Below, in pieces: positions 44,065 through 55,148 of a stretch of 64,000 nucleotides of DNA. Position numbers and translations under genes: made by a program. Source of the DNA: Branchipolynoe longqiensis (taxonomy: Eukaryota; Annelida; Polychaeta; Phyllodocida; Polynoidae); the NCBI GenBank assembly GCA_030323885.1, contig CM059198.1, positions 59,484,917-59,548,916 of the forward strand, given 5' to 3'. Within the stretch, counting starts at the first letter, position 1. Each line of letters begins with the position of its first letter. Below the pieces are notes generated by a model that was not told where the DNA came from, did not search any database, and saw nothing but the letters and a program-made list of their open reading frames with translations.

Positions 44065-44253
44065 GTCATTCCACCTCCGCATCTCCTCCATCATGGCCTT
44101 CGTGTGCCAGATTGTCGGAAAGGACTCCTTTCGCGGGTGGCGGTAGTTCCTGTTCAGGTCTCGGCCAGCGAGGCTGCAGCGGTAGTTGCCAACTATCACC
44201 CCGTCCGGATTCAGCATCGGCACAATCTTGAAGATGAAGTGGTTCCGCAACTC
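44065..44253 (-). CDS. AGBL2/3: AGBL2/3-like exon 8 (substrate-binding motif)
   Basis: The acceptor is GTTGTTGTAG before 44,253 and the donor is AATGAC|GTAAGT after 44,065. The 189 nt are 63 codons, phase 0 to 0. They contain [20 protein letters not shown] and [17 protein letters not shown]. The NPDG and RDLNR motifs hold the substrate-binding Arg/Asn residues of M14 enzymes. Both flanks carry MITE-5 ends within about 15-50 bases. Confidence 0.98.
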
Positions 44254-44464
44254 CTACAACAACGCCAAAGAATCAAAGCTGCATAATCTAAGTCTAGTTT
44301 TTAGGCATGCGCATCAAAATTAATCGGCACATTTTTTCATTTCAAATATCTCCAATATTTATCCCTTAAAATGAAAATTGCATCAAAATGTAGTGAAGCA
44401 GATTACGAAGAGGAAGCTAATATATTTATACCAACAATATGTTCTATAATTCCGTAGTGAAGAT

Positions 44465-44797
44465 TGGTTGGTTGGTTGTTGGAGTTTTACATCCTGGCAA
44501 ACATCTAAGATCCTATCAGGACGGGTACTGACTTGTAACAGTTTGCACTCATGGCGACTTCATAGTGCTGCTCCACTGGGAGACCAGGCCACCAGCACCA
44601 TGACCTGATATCCAACTCAGTCACATTATCCTGGCACCGAGCTAACCAGTTCTTGGCCTATCCGAATAATACTGAGTGCCTGACTAGGAAACAACAAGTA
44701 TCAATTTTTAAATCATTGGCTCGACCACGGTGTGAATCCCATGATCTACCAACACGGGAGACGGAGACTGAACTCATTCGGCCATCCCATCTGGTCA
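44465..44797 (-). mobile_element. SINE-1, long-tail form (B)
   Basis: GTTTTACATCCTGGCAAACA tail to CATTCGGCCATCCCATCTGG head, in reverse. It is about 70 bases from exon 7. Confidence 0.88.
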
Positions 44798-44866
44798 GGC
44801 ATTCAGGGAATATCAACTAAGGATAGACTCCGTCCGAAAGCAGTCAGAGGTCATATGAGTACTGAC

Positions 44867-44991
44867 CTTAGCTTCTGGAGCCGCCCCAGAGATGTAATCA
44901 AGCAGTCCACGCATCATCCAAGAAGCGTTGGTCTCACCGGGGTGAACACGACCCGTTACAATCACTCCCTTCTTATCCTTCTGGTCACCTT
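44867..44991 (-). CDS. AGBL2/3: AGBL2/3-like exon 7 (HPGE zinc motif)
   Basis: The acceptor is TTGTCCAAAG before 44,991 and the donor is GCTAAG|GTCAGT after 44,867. The 125 nt read EGDQKDKKGVIVTGRVHPGE then TNASWMMRGLLDYISGAAPE and AK. His and Glu of HPGE are the first two zinc ligands of the M14 HxxE motif. Confidence 0.98.
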
Positions 44992-45097
44992 CTTTGGACA
45001 AAGAAAGAAAGAATCACATTTACAAAATTGTATTCATCCATATTATATACTTCATTGGAGAAAGCAGACTAAGAAATGTGTTGTTATAAATCTTAAA

Positions 45098-45760
45098 CCT
45101 ATATAGTCTGAAGAAAGCTTATGATTTTCAAAGTCTAAAATACTTACCTAGATTTGATATTACATATCCAACATTGATACTGATGTACTTATTAAGAATT
45201 TGTTGATGCATAGACGGGGATACTGAGTCAATTTACCATGCTTGCCAAAATTAAAAGGCATTTTTTTACTACATATATCTGTAAAGTTAGCCATCTAAAA
45301 GAGTAAAAGTTACTTCAAACTGAAGTAAAGTATCTTAAAACAACCAACTTAATGTATTTATTTATCCCAGAAAATAGCAGAAACTCAAAATCATCAAAAT
45401 TGCATAGTCCGATGAAAACCTCAAATGTTCAAAACCATGACAATTAGCTAGATTTGATTCTACATATTTAACTCAGATGCTGGTGCACTCATTAAATATG
45501 TTTCACAACATAGTAGGGAATGCCGAGGCAATTGAATAGAACATATTATAACAGAAAACTATGGTGTCAGAATTTTGGCGTACTTGCCAAAAGTAATTTG
45601 GTATGTTTCCACTTCAAATATCTCCAAAGTCAGCCATTTCAAATACAAGTTAATCTAAACTAAAGTAAGGTAGATAATAGCGATGAACCTAATATAATTA
45701 TTTCAGAAAATGACAGGAACTCAAATTCATCATAATATGCAAGTTTAAGTTCCGTCAATG
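45098..45760. mobile_element. Two MITE-5 copies in tandem
   Basis: Copies at about 45,098-45,396 and 45,396-45,750 share AATTGCATAGTCCGATGAAA, CTATGGTGTCAGAATTTTGG and CTCCAAAGTCAGCCATTT. Confidence 0.8.
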
Positions 45761-45828
45761 TTTAATTCAGTCTAAATGTCAAACATCCACATAAAGTGGC
45801 CCATCATGAGCAGGGCCCCGATGTTAAG

Positions 45829-46495
45829 GCCCTGTCACACTACGACGTAACGACATCAGTGTAGGGAGAACATGAAAAACGTCGAACTTCTCGGCGTAGT
45901 ATGCAAATTTGGGCACGAGTTGAACGTGGATGCAGCGTAGTTGATGAGAGTGTAACATCGGTAAAGCATAGTGATAGAGTCATTCAATGAGAGAGGACAA
46001 CCTAATTACGCTCACGGAACGTTATGTATGTTATTCCATCGCCAGAATTACGTTGCATTATGTCACGTGACATTACATACATCATGACATGGTGGCGAAA
46101 CGCTGAACATATATTGGATGTACATTCGGCGTACGTTCTCCTTACGTTCCCATTATGCCGCATGGACATTTCCACCGACTTTAATGTGGGTCAACGTAGT
46201 GCAATGTAGTGAGCAGCGTTTGACTCACATCCGTCTAACGTCATTGACGTTCGCCGAACGAGTACAGAACGTATGGCAAACGTAAACCCTTACATTGGAG
46301 TTACATCGAAAGTTTTGAACAGGTTCAAAACCTTGACGCGCGCCGACGTAACAAGATGTAACGTGACATAGCTCGACATCAGTCTAACATCATTCTGACG
46401 TCATCATAACGTAACCCAACATATGTCAATGTAATGACGAAACTTGAGCACGTCAGACTTACATTGGCTTGTTACGTCGTGGTGTGACAGGGGTA
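45829..46495. mobile_element. CCCTGTCACACTACG-type inverted-repeat element
   Basis: Starts GGCCCTGTCACACTACGACG and ends CGTCGTGGTGTGACAGGGG. It is flanked by TTAA on the left and TATTAA on the right. The interior is dense in ACGT-containing motifs such as CTACGTT and AACGTAGT. Confidence 0.85.
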
Positions 46496-46824
46496 TTAAT
46501 TTCCAAGTGACAGCTGTCCACCTGCCTTGATCACCAACCTACAGAGGGTGTCGGTTCAGGCGGTGGAGTGAATCATTAATGACCATTATTTCATCACAGT
46601 GTGCAATGTTGCTGGAGGAACTCAGAAGACCTACTTATATAAATCATACCAATGACTTTACAAATTGGCTTAATATGGTCCCTCAGCAGGTGTGCTGAAT
46701 TAGCAGCAGAGAAGAAAGATTGTTGGAGTTTTACATCCTGGCAACATCTAAGGTCCTATCAGTGCTAGAATAGTGTAAGCGAGTGATTGAAATAAGCAAC
46801 TCATTTATATTCTCAAACAATCCA

Positions 46825-47455
46825 ATCATAGTTGGTTAATTGTTGGAGTTTTACATCCAGGCAACTATAGTCATATCAGACCAGGGCCGCATTCAGGGTC
46901 CCTCTCGGAGGCGCCGCGGTGACGTCTCGGCGATGCTTTTTGGTCTATTTGCGTTCAGGGTCCGTCTCGGCGACGTCTCCCTTTTCAGGCAGGAGACAAA
47001 ATGCGTCTCGAAAATGCCCGCCGCATGCAGTGGTTTCATCCAATCAGAGCGCAGCATTTCGATTGCAAATGGCCGCCGCCTATGGGGGCAGCCATTTTAG
47101 AGACAAGAAACTGCCTTTGTCGTTCAGACTAGTGTGACGTCACGGGCACCTCCGAGACGGACCCTGAACGCGGCCCAGGTACCGACTTGGGACAGTGCAC
47201 TCATGGCAACTTTATAGTGCTGTTCCACTAGGAAATCACGCCAGTGGCACCATGACCCAATATCACACTCATTCACATTATCCTGACACTGAGCTAACAA
47301 GTCCTTGAAATATCCTATTAATGCTGAGCACCAGGCTAGGAAGCGACAAGTACCAATGTTGTAAGTCATTGGTTTGACTCAACTGGGAATCGAACTCCCG
47401 ACCTTCTACACGGACAGCATGCACTCTTCCAATTCGACCACCGTGTCCGTCAATA
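46825..47455 (-). mobile_element. SINE-1 form B interrupted by a nested MITE
   Basis: 46,825-46,883 and 47,177-47,455 are parts of one SINE-1 (GTTGGAGTTTTACATCCAGG; GTACCGACTTGGGACAGTGC). A short tail fragment of another copy is at 46,720-46,760. Confidence 0.82.
46884..47178. mobile_element. Nested MITE with CCAGGGCCGCATTCAGGGTC ends
   Basis: Inverted ends GGGCCGCATTCAGGGTCC and GGACCCTGAACGCGGCCC. It is GC-rich, with CTCGGCGACGTCTC repeated inside (about 46,925 and 46,966). The flanks share CCAG. Class unknown. Confidence 0.8.
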
Positions 47456-47476
47456 CATTCATAATTCCTGCATTAT

Positions 47477-47775
47477 GGTGTTCTATGTGGGGGAGTGGTT
47501 AGAGTGTCTCACTTTTTTCTAGGTCGGACTCCTAATCTGAAGTCGGTGGTTCGATTCCCCATACCTCTGCCACTTTGGATTTCCACCGCTGTGTATAACT
47601 TACAGCGTCATCAAAGCCTGGTTGCTCTCATACCATGTCTATTTGGTGTGGGAGGTTAAAAATCCCTTGGGTCGGTAAAAGTGTAGGCTCGGGCTTTCTT
47701 TCGACAAACTGTCTAATGGTGAAAACAAGTCTATTCAGACTTATCCATGATATGGAGTATAAAGCTTCAATCAAT
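47477..47775 (+). mobile_element. SINE-2 copy 6
   Basis: GTGGGGGAGTGGTTAGAGTG head, GGTGGTTCGATTCCCCATAC B-box, ending in (AATC)n (CTTCAATCAATCAATCAAG). Confidence 0.9.
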
Positions 47776-47936
47776 CAATCAAGCTCCTAGGAGTGCACAT
47801 AACACTCAGGCACAGTTGTCGTCTTGGTGTGACCTCAGACGTTGCTAGGACGTCAAACACCGATCATTCACTCACTCACTAATTATCCAATCTGAGCACG
47901 CCTACGGGACGCTTGGCTCGCAGATCAAAGACTAAC

Positions 47937-48120
47937 CAAAGTTTGTGACTGTTAATAAGAAGCAACTGTTTCCGGCCCTCGTTTCGCACATGACCTCTCG
48001 CTTCATGACCGTTGACCTATCGGTGTCCGTGAGGAATGCGTCAAGGTCATTCTTGAGGTCAGAGTAGGTGTATGGGTAGCAGTGCGCCAGGTAACACGTA
48101 TCGTCTGTATGTTGGAATTC
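47937..48120 (-). CDS. AGBL2/3: AGBL2/3-like exon 6 (CCP N-domain end)
   Basis: The acceptor is CATTCCAG before 48,120 and the donor is ACTTTG|GTTAGT after 47,937. The 184 nt read EFQHTDDTCYLAHCYPYTYS, DLKNDLDAFLTDTDRSTVMK and REVMCETRAGNSCFLLTVTN. HCYPYTYSDL is the hallmark strand-loop of cytosolic carboxypeptidases just before the catalytic domain. Confidence 0.97.
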
Positions 48121-48704
48121 CTGGAATGAAAAAGACCATTGTCAGTGATGCTAAGGCATCGCGGGTAATTGGAATACAGCCAAGCGCCAGTAACTAAGGC
48201 CGCTCTGATATGTCGCTGACTAGTGGCTCCTTACTGAACTAACCTGAACTATATACCATTAACACTGACTAACAGGTTTTTCTGCACTTCTGCCACCCGA
48301 TCGCCGAGTAAACAAGGTGCCCCGCGGCTCCACCTATATCGTATTATTGAACTAAACTATGCCGCCATTTGGCCAAAACCTTAATCTCTGCTATAAAAGC
48401 GACTGCTTGCCTAAGTTATTTCACTTTCGACATGGGAGCCAGGCTTACAACATCTACCTTACATTGCCATCCCACGCACCCCACAATAAAAAGGGGATAT
48501 ATGGTTATAAACGTGTCTCACCTCATCAACATCACATAACTACCAAAGAGACTGTACTGATGAACGAACTAAATTTGTAATAAAGAGCCATAACTATATT
48601 TGCTGTGTTTGTGTTTCCAATTATGATAATCAGCATGAACTAACAACATTTATGGTCATATCAGGACGCAGGAATTGTATCTGAGTACCGCCATAGCTGT
48701 TCCC

Positions 48705-49085
48705 TTGATAGGGTTTTACATCCTAGCAACAGGTAACGTCATATAAAAACAAATACCGAGTTGTGACAGTGCAGATGTCGGAGTTTGATATCCTGGTAAC
48801 ATATATGACCATTTCAGACAGACACTGACTTGTGACAGTCCGCACTTATGGCGACTTTATAGTGCTGCCCCACTAGGAGACCAGGCCACCGACACTATGA
48901 CCCGATTTCCTACTCAGTCACATTATTCTGATACTGAGCTAACCAGTCCTTGCCCTATCCTAATAAACACAGAACACCAGGCTAGGAAGTGAAAAGTATC
49001 AATTTTGTATGTCATTGGGGTTTGACATAATCATGATTCAAACCCCCCGACCTTCCACCTGGGAAGCCTGCGCTCTACAGATTCG
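48705..49085 (-). mobile_element. SINE-1 form B, partly duplicated tail
   Basis: Two tail starts (GGTTTTACATCCTAGCAACA; TTTGATATCCTGGTAACATA), then the body in reverse to ACAGATTCGGTCACGGCGTC. Confidence 0.8.
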
Positions 49086-49405
49086 GTCACGGCGTCCGGC
49101 GCATTTAAACTGAGATTCCATATATGCGGTATCTGGTATGCGAATGCAAATGCGACAACAAATGGAAAATCATGTAAATGCACCATGATGCTTCCATATG
49201 TCTGGATGCGAATGCGAATGCAAGAAAGACCGAAAATGCCATGGGTATTTATGCCGCAAGCCACATTCACATTTGCATTTGCATGCCACATACAAGGTAT
49301 ATATCTTTTCTGCAGTTTGTCACTCGAACCTATTTGTGCTAATTGTAATACAATGATACAACACGGAGCAACGGCTAAAGATTCAGTTCTTTATGCAACT
49401 CTAAT

Positions 49406-50049
49406 CAGGTAGGGGCCACAACTAGGAATTCAAAACGTCTTGCTTTCTCAAGGCGTATTGAAAGACCAAGACAGTTTACATATAGAAACAAATAGGGGTG
49501 AGCTGTCACAGTCTGCAACTACTTTAATATTGAGGATGGACTCTAACAAAATATATCATTAAAATGGGCATAAGTAGCTCTTCAAAGTTCCTATGAAGAA
49601 AATGCTCCTGTGTATAGTATGTTCATAATATTCAATTAAATGTACATTAAAATAAAGAGATAATCTTATTTTGCCTATAACTTTGTGCTGTTTGAATTCT
49701 GGAATGAGTCATTTTTACTGGTGAACCACCATGGTCTATTGAATATTATGAAATACTATAGACAGGAGCTTTTTCTTCATAGAAACTTTGAAGAGCTACT
49801 TATAGCCATTTTAATTATGTATTTTGTTAGGTTCCATCCTCAATATTAAAGTAGTTGCAGACTGTGACAGCTCACCCCTATTTGTTTCTATATGTAAACT
49901 GTCTTGGTTTTTCAATACGTCTTGAGAAAGCAAGACGTTTTGAAATCCAAGTCATGGCCCCTACCTGTCTATATGTAAACTCTCTTGGTTTTTCAATATG
50001 CGTTGAGAAAGCAAGACGTTTTGAATTTCTAATCATGGTCCCTACCTGC
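49406..50049. mobile_element. Long inverted-repeat element, about 640 bp
   Basis: CAGGTAGGGGCCACAACTAG start and ATCATGGTCCCTACCTG end. The left arm (about 49,430-49,637) is inverted at about 49,736-49,945 with few changes, e.g. GGGGTGAGCTGTCACAGTCT. The right end carries an extra direct copy of about 75 bp. Confidence 0.88.
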
Positions 50050-50072
50050 TAAAGACTTGGGGTTAAACTCAC

Positions 50073-50151
50073 CATTTGCCATTCCAGCATGTAGTAGGCC
50101 ATCTCACGTGATAGCAACGGACATTGCAGGTTAATGATGTTCCGTGAGTAG
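50073..50151 (-). CDS. AGBL2/3: AGBL2/3-like exon 5
   Basis: The acceptor is TCTACCTAG before 50,151 and the donor is CAAATG|GTGAGT after 50,073. The 79 nt complete a Ser codon, then read YSRNIINLQCPLLSREMAYY and MLEWQM. It fits between the GFGW block and the EFQHTDDTCYLAH strand. Confidence 0.92.
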
Positions 50152-50180
50152 CTAGGTAGAAACAGACAGACAAGTGAATA

Positions 50181-50715
50181 CAGTATAACCCCGTTAAACC
50201 AAACTTGAAGGGACCCTAGAGATTTGTTTGGATTAACCGATCATTGATTTAACCAAGCTTTGGCTTTGACTTTTACTTGGCTTTGGCAAAAACACAGGTG
50301 CATTATGAATGTAATATACAATGTATGTGGACACTTTGATTATTGTTTTTTTTATGTACATACAGTATAACCCCGTTAAACCAAGCTCGGTTAAACCAAG
50401 CTTGGTTAAACCAAACGATCGGTTCATCCAAACTTTTTTTCGGCGGCCCGGAATAATACTACCATTTATCATATAAAAAAGTCTCAGATGACCTTATAAC
50501 CACATGAAAGATTGGTTTAACTGTACCGGAACTTCCCTGCGGCCCAACTATTTTGTTTGGATTAACCTATAATTTGGATTAACCAACTTTGTTTCAACCA
50601 ACTTTTTGTATATGATAAATGGTAGTATTTTGCTGAGCCACCGAAAAAAAGTTTGGATTAACTGATCGTTTGGTTTAACCGAGCTTGGTTTAACGGGGTT
50701 GTTCTGTATATGGAT
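50181..50715. mobile_element. pogo/Tigger-like MITE (TTAAACCAA family), nested copies
   Basis: CAGTATAACCCCGTTAAACC occurs at 50,181 and 50,364. The right end is GGTTTAACGGGGTTGTTCTG. The interior has inverted CCATTTATCATAT/ATATGATAAATGG. Confidence 0.85.
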
Positions 50716-50880
50716 GTATGGGTGTATTAATGTATGGACGGATGGGTGTACGGATGTATGAGTGTGTGAGTGTATGATTGTGGGAGTGGATGTGGGCATG
50801 AGTGCATGAGTGATGGTTGTGTGAGTGCATGAGTGCATGAACAGATGAATGCATGAACACATGAGCACATGAACACATGA
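50715..50880. repeat. Degenerate (TGNATGAG)n minisatellite
   Basis: GGATGTATGGGTGTATTAAT through GAACACATGAGCACATGAAC. The minus-strand His/Ser-rich frames are composition artefacts. Confidence 0.8.
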
Positions 50881-51149
50881 CATGGGATGTTTGCATACCA
50901 AATGTCTCAACAGTTAGGAATTTAAAATAAAACTAAAATAAGATAGATTATATCGATCAACCTTATATATTCTTCTCAGAAAATGAAAGAAATCAAAACC
51001 ATCTGACTATGCAAATTTAACGAATACGTGATTTCCATGAATAACTATCAACAGACAGAAGGCACTGACAAATGTGATGTTCTGAAGAATAAAACTATTT
51101 ACCAACTTTGTTTTTGGTAGATGCATTAAAGTGGTAATAAAATTTAAAC

Positions 51150-51225
51150 CTGATGTGATGCCCAGTTCTTGTCCAACCAAATCCCTTCAGCGCACGACGC
51201 TCCGTGTAGAGCAATGGCCGCATAC
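51150..51225 (-). CDS. AGBL2/3: AGBL2/3-like exon 4
   Basis: The acceptor is CCGAATTAG before 51,225 and the donor is CACATCAG|GTTTAA after 51,150. The 76 nt read GMRPLLYTERRALKGFGW then TRTGHHI. RPLLYxxxxA...GW is a conserved CCP N-domain block. The exon was too short to be seen as an open frame alone. Confidence 0.94.
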
Positions 51226-51274
51226 CTAATTCGGAAGTAGAATTGTTTTCAATGAACTAAACATGTATTATGGT

Positions 51275-51602
51275 TGGTTGGTTGGTGGGAGTTTTACGTC
51301 CTGGTAACATGTGAGGTCATATGAGGATGGGTACCGATTTGTAGCAGTGCACACTCATAGTGACTGTATAGTGCTGCAGCACTTGGAAATCAGGATGCTG
51401 ACCCCATGACGTGATATCCCACTCAGTCACATTATCCTAACACTGAGCTAACCAGTCATTGTCCTATCCTATCAATGTCAAGCACCAGGCTAGGAGGCGA
51501 CAAGTATCTATTTTATAAGTCATTGCTTTGACTCGACTGGGAACCCTACTTCCGATCTCTCGCACACAAGGCGTGTTCTACCGATTCGGCAACCGCGCCC
51601 GG
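51275..51602 (-). mobile_element. SINE-1, long-tail form (B), diverged head
   Basis: GAGTTTTACGTCCTGGTAAC tail to CCGATTCGGCAACCGCGCCC head in reverse. It lies between exons 3 and 4. Confidence 0.88.
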
Positions 51603-51673
51603 TCTCTCGATTGTGTTGTTCATGTGTACACATTTGTCCAAAGCATGTTTTTCGACTACGCGAATGTTCTTAC

Positions 51674-51828
51674 CGTGGTTATATAGGCTGTCCTTCTTCA
51701 GAAGATTGACGATGCGGAACTTATAGGTGATGCCGGCTATGACGTTCTTGATCCGGAAGTAGAACCACTGGGTGTGCCGCTTGGTGTAGAGGTCAGTCTT
51801 TAGCACCAGCTCGTACTCGAACTGACCT
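51674..51828 (-). CDS. AGBL2/3: AGBL2/3-like exon 3
   Basis: The acceptor is TACTCAAAG before 51,828 and the donor is AACCACG|GTAAGA after 51,674. The 155 nt read GQFEYELVLKTDLYTKRHTQ, WFYFRIKNVIAGITYKFRIV and NLLKKDSLYNH. The TQWFYFRIKN...IVNLLKK...LYN block is the classic CCP N-domain. The acceptor was chosen because it keeps phase with exon 2. Confidence 0.97.
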
Positions 51829-52139
51829 CTTTGAGTAGTATAATAATAATAATATATTTATTTCCAAATGATCAATGTACACACAAGTTGATATTTATAT
51901 CAGTAATTTTTTTCACATGAAAAAGGAGAAAGCAGAAGTACAATACTTATGAGGCGCTTTCCCCATTTAAAAAATAAGACATCATTAGACAGGAGTTATG
52001 GAGTCACCCATTATGATTACAAGAATGCTTTGGCTGTCAGTCTTTATTGACAATGAAACACATTTGATTGGAATGTAGTGATTTTACATTGCACAGAGAA
52101 CCGGTCTCTGAAAAACATAACGAAATAGTGAAATACCGA

Positions 52140-52690
52140 ATGGTAGACAGGAAGTGTGAACACTTATTTGTCTCTCATTTTTGCTTGAGTGCAAGTAAAT
52201 ATGCAACACAAGGAATAATTAGTAGCATGTGGTGAATAAGGGGTCAACTTTTCCTGGCTCATCAGCCCATGCTTTTTCTAATCTGTTCTTGAATGAATTT
52301 ATTGACTCGGCATCAATAACATTTTGTGGAAGACTGTTCCATATATTTATGATCCTGTTTGAAATGGCTCTGGGTTTTACTAGGTTGAGAGTATGGCCCT
52401 GACTGCCTTCTCTTTTATTCAAGGTGAAAAATTGGTTCATATCTATTTCATCAAAACCTTTCATAATTATAAATACTTCAATTATGTCACTTCTTTTCCT
52501 TCTGTAGGAAAGGGCAGGAAGTTTCAATTCTCTAAGCCGTTGTTCATAGGGTTAAGTCCTTTATAACTGCAACTAATTTTGTTGCACGTCTCTGAACCTT
52601 ATCGATCTCCAGAATATCTTTCCGCAAAATTGGGCTCCAAATTTGTGGACAGTATTCCAATATTGGCCTAACAAGAGAACCTACAAGACT
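52140..52690 (-). pseudogene. LINE (CR1/Jockey-type) reverse transcriptase 3' fragment, copy 3
   Basis: The minus strand reads LPALSYRRKRSDIIEVFIIM, NQFFTLNKREGSQGHTLNLV, ISNRIINIWNSLPQNVIDAE and SINSFKNRLEKAW. The order matches CR1-like LINE C-termini. Upstream on minus, a [20 protein letters not shown] stretch with breaks extends it. Same lineage as 8,481-8,935. Confidence 0.82.
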
Positions 52691-53072
52691 TTATTAAAAA
52701 TGTGAAAGGTGAAGTAATCATTGAATTTCTGAAAACAGCTTGACTGTATATACTTGTTTATTCTTTTATCAACAAATAAGTTTAAACCATTAAAGCCCTT
52801 AAGTATATTTAGCCCATTCTCTTTTACTTTTCTGAGTGATATAGTCAAGATTAAAATAAATAAATAAAACAAAATATGAAAAAAAACAAAAAAACATCTT
52901 GCCATGAATATGGAGAGCTGCCGACATGGCGTTAAATATCCAAGTCACTGACTCATTCAGATTAGACTTAGTGGTATATACTGGCACATACATGTCAGGA
53001 TATACCACTATATATACCAGTATATAGTGCAAGTGCTGATAATTATAGGTACATCGTGTACCAGTCTTAAGC

Positions 53073-53692
53073 CCCGGTCACATAGCCGTTAGTGGACGTA
53101 GTTATCTGTAGGATAGATTAACGTGGGCCAAATGTGGTGTAAGTTTGTTAAACTACATTGAAATACCTTAAGGTATGACAGGTTTTGATTGATGAGCCAC
53201 CGAATGCTATGGATGAGGATACGGATGCTGGTATGTTCAACTACATTCAACTAAGTTCAACTACTTTCAACTACATTAGCCTCCACTCATTCAACTATGT
53301 TCAACTTTGTCCACTAATGGCTATGTGCCCAGGGCATGCCCGACATGGAATAGACATGGTTTTGTGCGGGTCAAATTATGCTAGAGTACACAAGAGTACA
53401 CTAGAGTATGCTAGAGTACATTAAGAGGTATGTTATACTATGTTAGACTTTGCCACAGTACGTTAGCATCGCAGATGCAAATTCAGCCTGGAACGTACCA
53501 CTCTTTTGAACATGTCCAAAAATTAAATCGGAGATTACGGCTCACCCAGGTTATTACCAAGTTAACATCAAGGACAAGTACGGATGCTGGTATATTCAAC
53601 TACATTCAACTACGTTCAACTACTTTCAACTACGTTAGCCTCCACTATGTTCACCTACGTCCAGTAACGGCTATTTGACCGGGGCTTTAGTC
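53073..53692. mobile_element. CCCGGTCACATA-type element with CAACTACGTT motifs
   Basis: Starts GCCCCGGTCACATAGCCGTT and ends GTAACGGCTATTTGACCGGG. The interior repeats GTTCAACTAC(A/G)TTCAACTA and TACACTAGAGTA. It also has a direct duplication of GGATGCTGGTATNTTCAACT at about 53,222 and 53,582. Confidence 0.85.
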
Positions 53693-53764
53693 TGACGTTA
53701 ATGCATGTTTGTCCACTGGATATCGGTTGTTGTGTTTTGACTTATATAGAAGGTATATGTGGTT

Positions 53765-53925
53765 GGGTGGGCTCTTACATCCTAGCAACTTCTAAGGTCA
53801 TATCAGGACGGGTACCGACATGCGACAGTTCGCACTCATGACGACTTTAGAGTACTGCCCTATTGGGAGACCAAGCTACTGGCACCACGATCTGATTCTC
53901 CAATCAGTCACGCATTTATCTTTTA
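53765..53925 (-). mobile_element. SINE-1 form B fragment
   Basis: CTCTTACATCCTAGCAACTT tail and GGTCATATCAGGACGGGTAC, broken off after CTCCAATCAGTCACG. Confidence 0.78.
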
Positions 53926-53981
53926 ATGTTGATATTTTATGGCATATTTTATATTCTGTATTAAAATATTGATGTATAGAG

Positions 53982-54478
53982 TACAACCCCGTTAAACCAA
54001 GCTCGGTTAAACCAAACGATTGGTTAATCCAAACTTTTTTCGGCGGCCCGGCAAAATACTACCATTTATCATATAAAAAAGTTGGTTAAACCAAAGTTGG
54101 TTAATCCAAAGTATCTGTAAATCCAAACAAAATTGTCTGCCCTAGGCCACTTCCGGTACAGTTAAACCAAACTTTCATGTGGTTTTAAGCTCATCTGAGA
54201 ATTTGTATATGATAAATGGTGGTATTTTGACGGGTCACTGAAAAAGAATTGGATTAATTGATCGCTTGATTTAATCGAGCTTGGTTTAAAGGGGTTAAAC
54301 TGTTTATGCATAAAAAACAATAATCATAGTGTCCACAACACATTGTATATTACATTCATAATGCACCAAAGTTGTTGCCAAAGCCAACTCAAAGTCAAAG
54401 CTCGGTTAAACCAATGATCGGTTAATCCAAACAAATTTCTTGGATCCTCCAAGTTTGGTTAAACAGAGTTATACTGTA
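53982..54478. mobile_element. pogo/Tigger-like MITE (TTAAACCAA family), nested or rearranged
   Basis: ACAACCCCGTTAAACCAAGC left end, CGGCGGCCCGGCAAAATACT interior, and a second terminus TTTGGTTAAACAGAGTTATA followed by CTGTA. Confidence 0.82.
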
Positions 54479-54613
54479 CTACATTGTGGGAGGAGGTTGG
54501 CGAGGTTGGGGGCGCTGTCTGGAAAAGTACTATGCATGGTAGTCCGGACACAAAAATATGTTTAAAACTTTGGATGACACCTATACATAGCATCACAATT
54601 TGTCTATACTTAC

Positions 54614-54803
54614 ACTCTACGTGCTTGTCGAAGGTTTCCACACTCAAACCTTGACTCGAAAGCGAGGCTAGGACAGACACCGTCCTGCACAGCGGGTGGG
54701 ATGAAGTCCTTCGCAGTCCGCTCCGAGTCATACAGGATCTGCACCCCTCTCCACCGGTGTGTGTAGGGAGTGCTCTGACTATCCGTAGTCCGCCGCCATA
54801 TCT
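54614..54803 (-). CDS. AGBL2/3: AGBL2/3-like exon 2
   Basis: The acceptor is CTTGATAACAG before 54,803 and the donor is GTAGAGT|GTAAGT after 54,614. The 190 nt read EIWRRTTDSQSTPYTHRWRG, VQILYDSERTAKDFIPPAVQ, DGVCPSLAF and ESRFECGNLRQARR. FESRFECGNLRQA is the canonical CCP block (FESRFESGNL in relatives). A MITE-5 end lies only about 14 bases upstream of the acceptor. Confidence 0.96.
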
Positions 54804-54817
54804 CTGTTATCAAGTTA

Positions 54818-55147
54818 AAGTAAAGCTGCATAGTCCGATGAAAGCATCAAATTAACCAGACGGGATGGCCGAATGAGTTAGAGCGTCCGTCTCCCGTGTT
54901 GGTAGATCGTGGGGTCGTCGGTTCAAACCCTGGTCGAGTCAAACCAATGACTTAAAAATTGATACTTGTCGCTTCCTAGCCAGACTCTCGGCATTATTAG
55001 GATAGGGCAAGGAGCAGTGGAATGAGGAAGACCAATCGCCTGTGACCGAAATTTCCCCTGCTTAAACAACTAATGTATCAAAATAAATTGTTTTAAATTG
55101 TCAAAACCAAAAATGCTCACCTAGATTTGATCCTGAATAATCAACTT
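54818..55147. mobile_element. MITE-5 copy split by a SINE-1
   Basis: AAAGCTGCATAGTCCGATGA on the left and GTCAAAACCAAAAATGCTCA on the right of the inserted SINE at about 54,857-55,085. It is cut short at 55,147. Confidence 0.78.
54857..55085 (+). mobile_element. SINE-1, short-tail form (A), well preserved
   Basis: GACGGGATGGCCGAATGAGT head, CGGTTCAAACCCTGGTCGAG B-box, CCCCTGCTTAAACAACTAAT tail. One of the best copies. Confidence 0.92.
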
Positions 55148-55148
55148 A

